A DNA stretch of 64,000 nt from Agrococcus beijingensis (GTDB lineage: Bacteria; Actinomycetota; Actinomycetes; Actinomycetales; Microbacteriaceae), in the NCBI RefSeq assembly GCF_030758955.1, contig NZ_CP132360.1, positions 452,218-516,217 of the forward strand, read 5' to 3'. Numbering within the stretch: position 1 is the stretch's first letter; every line of letters starts with the position of its first letter. The position numbers and the translations under genes were made by a program. The notes beneath the pieces are model-generated. The model had not been told where the DNA came from, made no database searches, and worked only from the letters and a program-made list of their open reading frames with translations. Below, piece by piece: positions 1 to 8,368 of the stretch.

Positions 1-40
1 CCCACGGCCGCGCGGCCTGCGGCCGCACTGGTGGGACCAC

Positions 41-105
41 GCGGAGGTCCACTGGACCTCCGCGCCCGTCATCCGCTCCTTCAGGCCCGGTCTTCGACCG
101 GGCCT
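41..105 (+). terminator. two tandem hairpins upstream of the first gene
   Basis: Positions 41-63 form a perfect 10-bp stem (GCGGAGGTCC, loop ACT). Positions 83-105 form another perfect 10-bp stem (AGGCCCGGTC, loop TTC) followed by TTCGTC. The second looks like a Rho-independent terminator for a gene lying left of the window. I see no complete gene in bases 1-173. Confidence 0.6.
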
Positions 106-173
106 TCGTCGCTCCGAGCCCTCCTCGCTCCGTGTCCTGTACAGCCGCCGCCCGAGCGAGGACAGTTCGTGCC

Positions 174-650
174 ATGGGTGAGCAACGGATCGCGGTGGAG
201 GAGCTGCTGCTCCCGCCGACCGTGCTGCGCGTTGCCAATCCGATCATCCGCGCCGTGTTGCGCTCGCCGCTGCATCGCATGCTCAGCGCCGAGATGCTGC
301 TGCTCCACATCACGGGCCGTCGGTCCGGGCGCACCTACGACGTGCCCGTCGGTCGGCACGAGATCGACGGCGCGCTGGTGGTGTCGGCCGGCGGCGCCTG
401 GAAGCACAACCTGCGCGGCGGCGCAGCCCTCGAGGTGACGATCGACGGGCATCGTCGGCGCGCGCACGGCGAGCTGGTCGACGACCCGGACGCCGTCGCC
501 CGTGCGTTCGCGACGATGATCGGGGCCACCGGGCTGCGGCGCGCGAACCGACTGGGGCTGCGCATCAACGTCGACAGGTCGCCCACGCTCGACGAGCTGC
601 AGGTCGCGCTCGCCGATCGCGGCCTCGTGCTGCTGCGCCTCGAGCGGTGA
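174..650 (+). CDS. deazaflavin (F420)-dependent nitroreductase-family protein
   Basis: 158 residues, the usual size of Ddn-type single-domain split beta-barrel proteins that bind F420. The region around residues 43-75 (LLLHITGRRSGRTYDVPVG) carries the family's TTGRKSGR-like phosphate-binding motif, followed by VVSAGGAWKHNLR, similar to the xxSxGGxxxxPxWxxNL segment. The ATG at 174 is preferred to an in-frame ATG 42 bp upstream because homology begins here. No obvious Shine-Dalgarno sequence is seen. It probably reduces or handles small substrates with F420H2; the substrate is unknown. It stands alone, with a different membrane-associated gene downstream. Confidence 0.75.
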   Translation: MGEQRIAVEELLLPPTVLRVANPIIRAVLRSPLHRMLSAEMLLLHITGRRSGRTYDVPVGRHEIDGALVVSAGGAWKHNLRGGAALEVTIDGHRRRAHGELVDDPDAVARAFATMIGATGLRRANRLGLRINVDRSPTLDELQVALADRGLVLLRLER

Positions 651-686
651 GGCAGCCCCTCGCCGGTCGCACTCGGCGCGTCCGCC

Positions 687-699
687 TACGATGCCCCGT
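687..699 (+). promoter_or_regulatory. -10 TACGAT and spacer for a leaderless uORF
   Basis: TACGAT at 687-692 is followed by seven bases and then ATG at 700. This is the TANNNT-N6/7-ATG layout of leaderless actinobacterial transcripts. No recognisable -35 element is present. Confidence 0.45.
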
Positions 700-747
700 A
701 TGACCAGCCCTCTCGCTCGCCCCACCTGCTCCCCGGATCGCCGATGA
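700..747 (+). CDS. 15-codon leaderless upstream ORF (leader peptide candidate)
   Basis: ATG at 700 opens a 15-residue frame, MTSPLARPTCSPDRR. Its TGA (745-747) overlaps the ATG (744) of the next gene as ATGA. It starts 7 nt after a -10-like TACGAT, so an mRNA beginning at this ATG is plausible. Translation of it would deliver ribosomes to the downstream start by termination-reinitiation, which otherwise lacks a Shine-Dalgarno sequence. That the peptide is really made is inference; it could be only a transcribed spacer. Confidence 0.4.
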   Translation: MTSPLARPTCSPDRR

Positions 748-1505
748 GCCCGCGCACCAGGCGCAGCCGCGGCCGCTGGGCGATCGGCATCGCGATCGCG
801 GTCGCCGTGATGGCGGTGCTCGCGGTGGGCGCCGAGCTCATCGCCCGCCAGCTCGTGCCCGACATGGTGCGCGCCGCCGTGGTCGAGCGGCTCGCGCTGC
901 CGGCCGATCACCCGGTCGACGTGGAGGTCGAGGGGATCCTCATCCCGCAGCTGATCGGGGGCAGCCTCCGCGACGTGCACCTGGCCTCGCAGGACGTCAC
1001 CATCGGCGCGTTCACCGGCGACGTCGTCGCCGACGGGCAGGAGATCCCGATCCGCGCCGACGCGCCGGCGGCCGGTGGCACCGCCGAGGTGCGCATGACG
1101 ACCGAGCAGCTGCGCTCGCTGCTGGCGACGATCGATGGCTTCCCGGCCGACTCGGTCGAGCTCGAGGCGCCCAACGTGACGGCCGCCACAGAGGTCGAGC
1201 TGCTGGGAGCCGCGATCCCGCTCGGCATCACGCTCGAGCCGAGCGCCGCAGACGGCCAGATCGTGCTGACGCCCGTCGAGGGCACGGTCGCCGGGGCGAC
1301 GGTCACCGCCGACGGGCTGCGCGCCCAGTTCGGCAGCCTTGCCGACCCGATCCTGCAGGATCGGCGGCTGTGCATCGCCGACTCGCTGCCGGCCGCCATG
1401 ACCCTGCAGTCGATCGAGGTCGTCGACGAGGAGCTCATCGCCCGCTTCGACATCGCCGGCGGCATCATCGACGACCCTGCGCTGCAGCAGAACGGCACCT
1501 GCTGA
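744..1505 (+). CDS. LmeA family (DUF2993) phospholipid-binding protein
   Basis: 253 residues: basic N-terminus, one membrane or uncleaved signal segment at about residues 13-32, then a beta-rich region containing the DUF2993 pattern (VEVEGILIPQLIGGSLRDVHLASQDVTIG). Mycobacterial LmeA, the named family member, is a periplasmic lipid-binding protein needed for lipomannan maturation, so an envelope role is inferred here. The start is the ATG that overlaps the stop of a 15-codon uORF. The start region has no Shine-Dalgarno sequence of its own, suggesting translational coupling. Confidence 0.75.
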   Translation: MSPRTRRSRGRWAIGIAIAVAVMAVLAVGAELIARQLVPDMVRAAVVERLALPADHPVDVEVEGILIPQLIGGSLRDVHLASQDVTIGAFTGDVVADGQEIPIRADAPAAGGTAEVRMTTEQLRSLLATIDGFPADSVELEAPNVTAATEVELLGAAIPLGITLEPSAADGQIVLTPVEGTVAGATVTADGLRAQFGSLADPILQDRRLCIADSLPAAMTLQSIEVVDEELIARFDIAGGIIDDPALQQNGTC

Positions 1506-1608
1506 CATCAGCGCCCAAGCGGCGCCGCCGCGGGGCCGAGCCGCGCACGGCATCGGCGCCCGCCTCGCCGTCATGCGCGCGAAACCTGCGATCTGCCACG
1601 GTGGAGGC

Positions 1609-2199
1609 ATGGAGCAGGCACCGATCACCGTCGCCATCGAGCGCGAGGTCGACTCGAGCATGGATCGGTACGCGCAGGTCTGGGTGCGCCACGGCGTCGA
1701 CCTGGCCACGCACTTCGACGGCTTCCTCGGCGCCGGCTGGGTGCGCGAGTCGCCCGAGACGAACCGCTGGCACATGATCTACCGCTTCGCGGATCGCGCG
1801 ACGCTCGACGCCTGGGAGGGCAGCCCCGAGCGGCAGCAGTGGCTCACGTCGGGCGCGACCTTCGCGAAGGAGTCGCGCATCGAGCGTCGCACGGGCATCG
1901 AGGGCTGGTTCGACGCGCCCGAGGGCGTCGTGGTCGACGACGACGCCCGCGTCGAGATCCGTCAGGTCGCGCCAGCGCCACCCCGGTGGAAGCAGATCGT
2001 CATCGTGTGGCTGGCGTTCTTCCCGATGAACGTGCTCATCAGCTGGCTGCTCGGGCTGATTCCCGGCTTCGACGACCTGCTGCTGCCGCTGCGCCTGCTC
2101 ATCTCGACGGTCATCCTGGCGCCGATCATGGTGGGCCTGATCCTGCCGTTCATCACCCGGCTCGCGCAGCCCTGGCTGCACCCGCGACGCACCTCCTGA
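1609..2199 (+). CDS. antibiotic biosynthesis monooxygenase (ABM) domain membrane protein
   Basis: 196 residues. Residues about 1-100 resemble an ABM ferredoxin-like fold (ITVAIEREVDSSMDRY, then a WHMIYRF strand and a W-E-GSPERQQWL helix). The C-terminal 80 residues hold two hydrophobic helices (VIVWLAFFPMNVLISWLLGL and LISTVILAPIMVGLILPF). This ABM-plus-two-TM layout is seen in proteins annotated as antibiotic biosynthesis monooxygenase with no proven substrate. The ATG at 1609 is chosen because it follows GGTGGAGG at a good distance; an in-frame ATG 36 bp upstream would put the ribosome site inside the gene. Confidence 0.75.
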   Translation: MEQAPITVAIEREVDSSMDRYAQVWVRHGVDLATHFDGFLGAGWVRESPETNRWHMIYRFADRATLDAWEGSPERQQWLTSGATFAKESRIERRTGIEGWFDAPEGVVVDDDARVEIRQVAPAPPRWKQIVIVWLAFFPMNVLISWLLGLIPGFDDLLLPLRLLISTVILAPIMVGLILPFITRLAQPWLHPRRTS

Positions 2200-2230
2200 G
2201 CGCCACGCGCGCCAGCCGCGCCTCGACCGG

Positions 2231-2752
2231 TCACTCCGGCACGCGCAGCGGCTGCAGCACCCCCAGCTCGAGCCACACGAGCGGCGCGATCACCGCCAGC
2301 GCTGCCGTGAGCAGCAGCGTCATCACGACCACGATGTACTGCACGCGCCGCCGGCCGTGCGAGATGCGACGGAAGCCCCACGCGATCGGGATGCCCACCA
2401 GCGACACCATCAGCGCCACGGTCGGCGCGACCCAGTGCGGGATGCTGCCGAGCACCGCCAGCGCCGCGATGCCGGCGGCGACCGGCCACATGCGCGGCTC
2501 GCGGCGTGCCTCGGCGTCGACCGCGGGAGGCTCCTCCCACGGCAGCTGCGGCACGGCCACGCTGCCGATCAGGGCGTCGGATGCGTCCTCGGGCTCCCGG
2601 GTCGCGCGGGCTCCGCGCGTCCACGGTGCCGCCGGCGAGGGAGCGGCCGCCGGGGCGACGGGCGGCGGCGTCGCCGCCCTGCGCTCGTCAGCGGGCGCGG
2701 AGGGCGAGCCGGGTCGCGCCCAGCGCCGTGCCTCCTCGTCGTGCTGCTCCAC
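2231..2752 (-). CDS. hypothetical membrane protein with Pro/Ala-rich N-terminus
   Basis: 173 residues if translation begins at the GTG at 2752, the only near-cognate start I find in this frame after the preceding gene. Residues 1-85 are charged and Pro/Ala-rich (low complexity). The rest has three hydrophobic stretches (VAAGIAALAVLGSI, WVAPTVALMVSLVGIPIAWGF, YIVVVMTLLLTAALAVIAPLVWL). I do not recognise a family. It lies 53 bp downstream of the DUF427 gene on the same strand and may be co-transcribed. The start is uncertain. Confidence 0.55.
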   Translation of the reverse strand: MEQHDEEARRWARPGSPSAPADERRAATPPPVAPAAAPSPAAPWTRGARATREPEDASDALIGSVAVPQLPWEEPPAVDAEARREPRMWPVAAGIAALAVLGSIPHWVAPTVALMVSLVGIPIAWGFRRISHGRRRVQYIVVVMTLLLTAALAVIAPLVWLELGVLQPLRVPE

Positions 2753-2805
2753 GCATCCATCGTCGCAAACCTCGCGGCCGTCTGCGCGAGCGCTTCGTGC
2801 GAGCG

Positions 2806-3309
2806 CTACCAGCCCATGCTGCCGGGGCCGCCCTTGAACGGCCCGGCCACGGCCGAGGTGATCCAGCCGCCGTAGAAGCCGCCCGGCTGCGGCACGACGT
2901 GCTCGCCGTCGACGAGCACCTCGTCCATGGCGCCGGGATAGAGCGCGACGTGCTCGCGCAGCGCGGTGAAGCGGTCGTTCGGCTCGGGGTAGAGCCACGC
3001 GGCACGGGCCGCGACGGCATCGCCGCCCAGCACGTCGAGATAGGCGGCCCGCCCCTTCCACTCGCAGAACGACTGGCCGGCCGCCGGCCGCAGCGCGCCC
3101 GGCAGGAAGGCCGAGCGCGGCAGGTAGTAGGTCGGCGGGTGCGAGGTCTCGAGCACCTGCCAGCTGGCCGTCGTCTCGCAGACGCGCACCCCGCCGAGCG
3201 TCACCACGATGCGGGCGTCGCTGGCGCGCAGTGCCGGCGGACGCGGGTAGTCCCACACCGACTCCTGGCCGGGAGCGACGGGGTCAGGGGCAGGGTGACG
3301 CAGGCTCAT
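2806..3309 (-). CDS. DUF427 domain protein
   Basis: 167 residues, matching DUF427 in length and pattern: a beta-sheet protein with VVTLGGVRVCETTASWQVLE, then SFCEWKGRAAYLDV and a terminal FYGGWITSAVAGPFKGGPGS segment. The function of the family is not established. The ATG at 3309 lies 6 nt after TACGCT (minus strand, 3316-3321) with no ribosome binding site, fitting a leaderless transcript. Confidence 0.85.
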   Translation of the reverse strand: MSLRHPAPDPVAPGQESVWDYPRPPALRASDARIVVTLGGVRVCETTASWQVLETSHPPTYYLPRSAFLPGALRPAAGQSFCEWKGRAAYLDVLGGDAVAARAAWLYPEPNDRFTALREHVALYPGAMDEVLVDGEHVVPQPGGFYGGWITSAVAGPFKGGPGSMGW

Positions 3310-3394
3310 GCGGCGAGCGTAGGCGCGCGGCCCATGGGCGGGCTGTGGGTGGCGAAGGGGGCCCCGAGGCGCGGCGGGCGCTCGGCGGCGCGGC

Positions 3395-4315
3395 TCACGG
3401 CAGGTGCAGGTCGATCCGCGCCTCGGTCGCCGACCAGCCCTCGGCGTCGAAGGCGCGACGCATGGGCGCGTTGGCGTCGTCGGTGTCGGCGATGAGCGTG
3501 TGCGCGCCGCTCGCGAGCAGGTCGGCGGTGGCCGCCGCGACCAGGTCGCGCCCGAGCCCGCGGCCGCGCGCCCGCTCGGCGACCCCGACCCGCAGCAGGA
3601 ACCCGTAGCCGCTCGGCACGGTCAGCCACGAGACCATGCCGACGTCGCGGCCGTCGTCGACGGCGAAGCGGATGCAGTCGATCGGGTCGGCGTCGAGCAG
3701 GTCGAGCGCGAGCTTCCTGGCGGCGCGCTCGGCGCCGACTTCGGCGACCGCCGCAGCGTCGCGCGCGTCGCGCGAGCCCGCGACCACGTGCTCGAGCAGC
3801 GCGGCCAGCCGATCCTCGTCGCCCTCGCGAGCCCGCTCGAGCACCAGGTCGGGCGTCGCGCGGCTGGTCAGCGCGCCGGCGGGCAGCTCGTAGTGACGGC
3901 GCGTGACGAGCATCCGCCAGCCGGCTGCTTCGACCAGTGCCAGCAGCGCGCGCACCTGGGGGTCGTCGAGCGGGGCCTGCGCGGGCGCGCCGAACGAGAG
4001 CTCCGCCTCCGCGCTCTCCGCGGCCCATGCCGTCGCCTCGGCGACGATGGACGGCGCCCACGCCGCATCGGTGGCCAGCGCGAGCACGTCGATCAGCCGC
4101 GCATCGCCGTAGTCGCGCGCCGCGATCAGCCCGAGCACGCGCGACGCCTCGGTCGCCGCCCACACGAGCTCGGGCCGCCGCTTGCCGCTGGCGAAGGTGC
4201 GCTCGAGCGATCCCGCTGACAGCAGCGCCCGGTTCGCGGCCGTGTCGATGGTGCTCGTGGCCGAGCGCAGCCAGGCGATCGCCTCGTCGACCGAGGCGGG
4301 GGAGCGCAGCTCCAT
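3395..4315 (-). CDS. GNAT family N-acetyltransferase
   Basis: 306 residues. The C-terminal half holds the GNAT core: strand VGMVSWLTVPSGYGFLLRVGV followed by the acetyl-CoA loop ERARGRGLGRDLV (R-G-x-G-x-G type) and the strand-helix pair HTLIADTDDANAPMRRAF. The N-terminal half is helical and may be a degenerate second GNAT fold. The start is set by the ribosome site GGGAGGAA about 7 nt before the ATG at 4315; an in-frame start 75 bp further up has no such site. Substrate unknown. Confidence 0.8.
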   Translation of the reverse strand: MELRSPASVDEAIAWLRSATSTIDTAANRALLSAGSLERTFASGKRRPELVWAATEASRVLGLIAARDYGDARLIDVLALATDAAWAPSIVAEATAWAAESAEAELSFGAPAQAPLDDPQVRALLALVEAAGWRMLVTRRHYELPAGALTSRATPDLVLERAREGDEDRLAALLEHVVAGSRDARDAAAVAEVGAERAARKLALDLLDADPIDCIRFAVDDGRDVGMVSWLTVPSGYGFLLRVGVAERARGRGLGRDLVAAATADLLASGAHTLIADTDDANAPMRRAFDAEGWSATEARIDLHLP

Positions 4316-4427
4316 GGGCGTTCCTCCCAGACGGGCGCGGCAGCGGCGCCGGCGTGCAGCGAGTGTACGTGCGGCGCGGGGCGGGGCCACGCTGCACGAC
4401 GCGCTGAGCCCTGCCGCGCCGATCCGG

Positions 4428-5372
4428 CTACGGCAGCGGCGGCACCTGCCCCGGCGGCTCGGCCCCGGACGTCGGCGGCGGCTCGCGCCGTCCGCGCGCC
4501 GCGGTCACCGCCACGCCCGCCGACGCGACGATCACCAGCGCGAGCGCGAGCAGATCCCAGCCGCTGAGCACCTCGCCGATCACCAGGAACGCGAAGATCG
4601 CCGCCGAGGCCGGCTCGAGCGACATCAGGATGCCGAACACCCGCGTCGGCACCCGCCGCAGCGCCAGCAGCTCGAGGCCGTACGCGATCGCGCTCGACAG
4701 CATCGCGACGAGGAACGCCGGCAGCAGCACGCTCGGGTCGGCGCCGATGGCGTCGATCGCCGGCAGCAGGCCGAACGGCAGCACCGCGAGCGTGCCGATC
4801 ACCAGGGCGCCCGCGAGTCCGCCGACGCCCGCGACGTGGCGGCCGACCGATGCCGACGCCAAGATGTACGCCGCCCAGCAGCCGCCCGCGACGAGCGCGA
4901 GCACCACCCCCAGCGGGTCGAGATCCCCCGTGAACGACTGCACGCCGATCACGCCCACGCCGATCGCGGCGACGCCCACCCAGACGAAGTCGACCAGCCG
5001 CCGCGACTGCACGAGCGCCAGGATCAGCGGCCCGATCAGCTCGAGCGTCACCGCCACCGCGATCGGGATGCGGGCGAGCGCGATGTAGAAGATGAGGTTC
5101 ATCGACGCGAGCGAGAGCCCGAGGAAGAGCATCGAGCGCCAGGCGGGGCCGTTCCACGAGCGGATGCGCGGGCGCGCGATGAGCAGGATCACCGCGGCTC
5201 CGAAGGCCAGCCGCAGGAGCGTCATCGCTGCCGGATCGATCCGGTCGAACACCGTCTTCGCGATCGAGGCACCCAGCTGCACCGACGCGATCGCGCACAG
5301 CACCAGCAGGACGCCGGCGAGCAGCCCACCCGACCCGAGCCCTGCGAGCGAGGGGCGGGGGATGCGCGGCAC
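4428..5372 (-). CDS. EamA family (RhtA-like) transporter
   Basis: 314 residues with about ten hydrophobic segments in two homologous EamA halves. The second half contains the typical AIAYGLELLALRRVPTRVFGI and LEPASAAIFAFLVIGEVLS segments, found in RhtA threonine/homoserine exporters. It probably exports an amino acid or metabolite from the cytoplasm; the substrate cannot be read. The GTG start lies exactly 6 nt after TAGGCT on the minus strand (5379-5384), the leaderless pattern. The C-terminal 25 residues are Pro-rich and probably cytoplasmic. Confidence 0.85.
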   Translation of the reverse strand: MPRIPRPSLAGLGSGGLLAGVLLVLCAIASVQLGASIAKTVFDRIDPAAMTLLRLAFGAAVILLIARPRIRSWNGPAWRSMLFLGLSLASMNLIFYIALARIPIAVAVTLELIGPLILALVQSRRLVDFVWVGVAAIGVGVIGVQSFTGDLDPLGVVLALVAGGCWAAYILASASVGRHVAGVGGLAGALVIGTLAVLPFGLLPAIDAIGADPSVLLPAFLVAMLSSAIAYGLELLALRRVPTRVFGILMSLEPASAAIFAFLVIGEVLSGWDLLALALVIVASAGVAVTAARGRREPPPTSGAEPPGQVPPLP

Positions 5373-5510
5373 CGACCCAGCCTAGGGTCGCCCCCGCAGG
5401 TCGTCGGCATCATCCTCCGGGCGGATCTTCGGCGCGAACTGCGGGCGTTCCGCCGATCCTCCCGGCAGGATGAGCGCTATGAGGCAGCAGCCCCGATCGA
5501 AGACGACCGC

Positions 5511-6596
5511 GTGAGCAACCCGACCACCAGCGCTCCGGCGCCCGGCGCGCCCGAGCCGATCCCCGCATCCGCCCCGCCTGTCTTCGCCGATCCGCTGACG
5601 CACCAGCCGTCACCGGTCGAGCTGGGCGCCGGCGGCATCGTCGTCGAGCACGTGGCCCGCAGCTTCGGCAGCGTGCAGGCGGTGCGCGAGATGACCTTCC
5701 ACGCGAAGCCCGGTCGCGTCACCGGCCTCATCGGCCCGAACGGCGCCGGCAAGACGACGCTGCTGCTGATGCTCGCGTCGCTGCTCGCACCCGACGCGGG
5801 AGCGATCCGCGTCGACGGCGCCGACCCGATGCGCGACCCGAAGGCCGTCCGCCGTGCCATGGGCTGGATGCCGGATGTGCTCGGCACCTGGCGCTCGCTG
5901 TCGCCCGACCAGATCCTCATCGCGGTGGGCCGCCTGCACGGCATGTCGCGGGCGGCCGCGCGCGAGCGGGCGATCGAGCTGATCATCGACGCCCGGCTCG
6001 AGGAGCTCGCGCACCGCCCCAGCCGCGTGCTCTCCCGCGGCCAGCAGCAGCGCCTCGGGCTCGCCCGCGCGCTGGTGCACCGCCCGCGCGTGCTGCTGCT
6101 CGACGAGCCGGCAGCCGGGCTCGACCCCACCAGCCGGGTCGAGCTGCGCGGCCTGCTGCGCTCGTTCGCCGAGGCGGGCGGCACCGTGCTGATCTCGAGC
6201 CACGACCTGTCGGAGCTCGACGAGATGGCCGACGACGCCGTGTTCGTCGACCGCGGCGAGGTCGTCGGCGGCGAGCGGCTGGTGCTGGCGCAGCAGGCGA
6301 CGCGCGAGTGGCGCATCCGCGCCCTCGATCCGCGCGCGCTCAGCTTCCAGCTCGCCCACATCGGCGTCGCCTTCGACCGCGTGCGACTCGAGGGCGACCT
6401 CGCCTACGTGGCGCTCGACCGCGAGGAGCATGCGGCCGAGGTGCTGGCGAGGCTCGTCGGCGCGGGCGTCGCGGTCACCCACTTCGCGCCGGCGGTCGGC
6501 GACATCGAGCGCACCTACCTGGGCCTGGCCAACCACCACGGCGGCCCCGGCCCGCAGAGCCCCCACCTTCACAGCCCCGCAGGAGGCGCGCGATGA
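5511..6596 (+). CDS. ABC transporter ATP-binding protein
   Basis: 361 residues. A Pro/Ala-rich leader of about 40 residues precedes a complete ABC ATPase: Walker A GPNGAGKTT, signature LSRGQQQRLGLARAL (R for the usual G, then Q-rich), Walker B VLLLDEPAAGLDP and switch H in ISSHDLSEL. The C-terminal 90 residues are an accessory domain. The GTG at 5511 is the best in-frame start; the ribosome site is weak. Its stop overlaps the next gene's ATG (ATGA), so it pairs with that permease as an ABC-2 exporter of unknown cargo. Confidence 0.9.
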   Translation: MSNPTTSAPAPGAPEPIPASAPPVFADPLTHQPSPVELGAGGIVVEHVARSFGSVQAVREMTFHAKPGRVTGLIGPNGAGKTTLLLMLASLLAPDAGAIRVDGADPMRDPKAVRRAMGWMPDVLGTWRSLSPDQILIAVGRLHGMSRAAARERAIELIIDARLEELAHRPSRVLSRGQQQRLGLARALVHRPRVLLLDEPAAGLDPTSRVELRGLLRSFAEAGGTVLISSHDLSELDEMADDAVFVDRGEVVGGERLVLAQQATREWRIRALDPRALSFQLAHIGVAFDRVRLEGDLAYVALDREEHAAEVLARLVGAGVAVTHFAPAVGDIERTYLGLANHHGGPGPQSPHLHSPAGGAR

Positions 6597-7708
6597 GCCA
6601 GCAGACCCTGCAGTCGCCCGACGGCCCGCCCGTCGAGGCTCGCCCGGCAGCCGCCGCCCGCGCCGGCGTCGGCCCCTGGCTGCGCATGCTGGGCGTCGTC
6701 GTCGGCCTCGAGCTCGCGCAGCGGGTGCGCTCGGTCGCCTGGTACGTGCTGCTCGGCGTCGTCGGCCTCGTGGTCGGCGGGGTGATCGTCGTGCTGTTCC
6801 TGTCGCTGCAGGGCTACCAGCGCGACCTGGGCGGCGCGATCTTCGCCACCACGATCTTCCTGGTGATGCTGGTCACGTCGCTCGTCACGCCCGCGCTGAG
6901 CGGCAACGCCATCAACGGCGACCGCGACGCGGGCACGCTCGCCTCCACCCAGGTCACGCAGGTGACCGGCGCCCAGCTCGTGCTCGGCAAGGTGCTCGGC
7001 TCGTGGATCGCCTCGCTCGGCTTCCTCGCCGTGTGCGTGCCGTTCATGGTCATCTCGGCGATGCTCGGCGGCCTCCGGCTCGAGGCGGTGCTCATCTCGA
7101 TCCCCATGGTGGTGCTCGAGATCGGCGTCATCTCGGCGATCGGCGTGGGCCTCTCGGGCGTCATCCGCAAGCCCATCTTCTCCACGGTGGTCACCTACCT
7201 GGTGGTCGCGTTCCTCAGCGTGGGCACGCTCATCGGCTTCGGCGTCGCGACGATCGCCTTCCAGTCGGAGGAGACCCGCAACGAGATCCGCTTCGACTAC
7301 GACGAGGTCAGCGGGGTGGCGACCTGCGTCGACACCGACCGCACGTACGAGACGGTCATCGCCCGGCCCGACCGGGTCTGGTGGATGCTCGCCGCGAACC
7401 CCTACGTGATCCTCGCCGACGCGATCCCGCCGCACTTCGGCGGCGACGGCTACCCCGACGACGTGTTCGGGCAGATCGCGCTGGGCGTGCGCACGATCCA
7501 GGAGCCGCCGCACGTCGAGTCCTGCGCCGACTACGACTCCCAGGGCAACTGGCAGGATCCCTCCGCCGACATCTACGAGCGCACCGCGCCCAGCTGGTTC
7601 GTCGGCATGGGCATCCACGCGCTGCTCGCGGCGTCCGCAGTCTGGGGAGCGATCGCCGCGGTGCGCGCCCCGGCCCGCACGCTCGCGGCGGGCAGCCGCA
7701 TCGCCTGA
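6593..7708 (+). CDS. ABC-2 type transporter permease
   Basis: 371 residues. About six membrane helices: one near residue 50 (VLLGVVGLVVGGVIVVLFLSL), three or four between 80 and 215, and a final helix (ALLAASAVWGAIAAVRAP). A hydrophilic loop of about 130 residues before the last helix carries two Cys and is probably extracytoplasmic. It contains the ABC-2 motif NGDRDAGTLASTQVTQVTGAQLVLGKVLGSW. The start overlaps the ATPase stop and is preceded by AGGAGG, so the two are co-translated. Confidence 0.88.
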   Translation: MSQQTLQSPDGPPVEARPAAAARAGVGPWLRMLGVVVGLELAQRVRSVAWYVLLGVVGLVVGGVIVVLFLSLQGYQRDLGGAIFATTIFLVMLVTSLVTPALSGNAINGDRDAGTLASTQVTQVTGAQLVLGKVLGSWIASLGFLAVCVPFMVISAMLGGLRLEAVLISIPMVVLEIGVISAIGVGLSGVIRKPIFSTVVTYLVVAFLSVGTLIGFGVATIAFQSEETRNEIRFDYDEVSGVATCVDTDRTYETVIARPDRVWWMLAANPYVILADAIPPHFGGDGYPDDVFGQIALGVRTIQEPPHVESCADYDSQGNWQDPSADIYERTAPSWFVGMGIHALLAASAVWGAIAAVRAPARTLAAGSRIA

Positions 7709-7712
7709 CCGA

Positions 7713-7851
7713 CCCGCCGCGCCTGCGGCCCGCCGCGCCTGCGGCCCGCCCAGCCCCCTGCACAACGCAAGCCCATCCGCGCGCTCCAGCCACGCATCCG
7801 CGCCACCGGGCCCCATGCCCGCGAGCATCGGCGAGACGGCTTGCGTTGTGC
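7713..7851 (+). repeat. tandem 16-bp direct repeat and 14-bp inverted repeat
   Basis: Two perfect adjacent copies of CCCGCCGCGCCTGCGG occupy 7713-7728 and 7729-7744. A perfect 14-bp inverted repeat, GCACAACGCAAGCC (7760-7773) and its complement (7838-7851), flanks 64 bp that contain CGCATCCG. The right arm ends 38 bp before the YbaK start. It could be a long-loop terminator for the ABC operon, a regulator site pair, or a small REP-like element. Confidence 0.6.
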
Positions 7852-7888
7852 GTCAGGCTCGGCCGGCCGAGCGGGCATGATGAGTGGC

Positions 7889-8362
7889 ATGGCGCTCCCC
7901 ACCAAGGCCGACGGCATCCGGCAGCAGCTGCTCGAGCTCGGCATCGACCGCGAGATCATCCACTTCGACGAGGGCGTGCACACCGCCAAGGCGGCTGCGG
8001 CGGCCCTGGGCATCGAGGTCGGCGCGATCGCCAACTCGCTCATCTTCCAGATGGCGGATGCGCCGCTGCTGGTCATGACGTCGGGTCGCCACCGCGTCGA
8101 CACGGTCGCGCTCGCCACGCAGCTCGGCGAGGGCCCGATCGAGCGCGCGACGCCCGCGCAGGTGCGGGCGGCCACCGGCCAGGTGATCGGCGGCGTCGCA
8201 CCGCTCGGCCATCCCGCACCGATCCGCACGATCGTCGACGTGGCGCTGCGCGACTACCCGCAGCTCTCGGCCGCGGCGGGTACGCCCGACACCGTCTTCA
8301 TGCTCACCTACGACGAGCTGCTGCGCATCACGGGCGGCGAGGAGCGCGTGGTCGGCGACTGA
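7889..8362 (+). CDS. YbaK/EbsC family aminoacyl-tRNA deacylase
   Basis: 157 residues, the usual size of YbaK/ProX trans-editing proteins that hydrolyse misacylated tRNA such as Cys-tRNA(Pro). Seen: the HFDEGVHTAKAAAAALG segment, the catalytic-lysine-type strand, and the GQVIGGVAPLGHPAPIRTIVD motif (GGVxPLGH) that lines the active site. ATG codons at 7877 and 7880 are also in frame; 7889 is preferred since alignable sequence begins there. It converges on a VOC gene, leaving only 6 bp between their ends. Confidence 0.85.
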   Translation: MALPTKADGIRQQLLELGIDREIIHFDEGVHTAKAAAAALGIEVGAIANSLIFQMADAPLLVMTSGRHRVDTVALATQLGEGPIERATPAQVRAATGQVIGGVAPLGHPAPIRTIVDVALRDYPQLSAAAGTPDTVFMLTYDELLRITGGEERVVGD

Positions 8363-8368
8363 GCCGGG

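Noticed and set aside
4182-5510. A long N-terminal extension open upstream of the ABC ATPase
   Set aside because: It is antisense to the EamA transporter and Arg/His/Asp-rich; the ATPase begins at GTG 5511.
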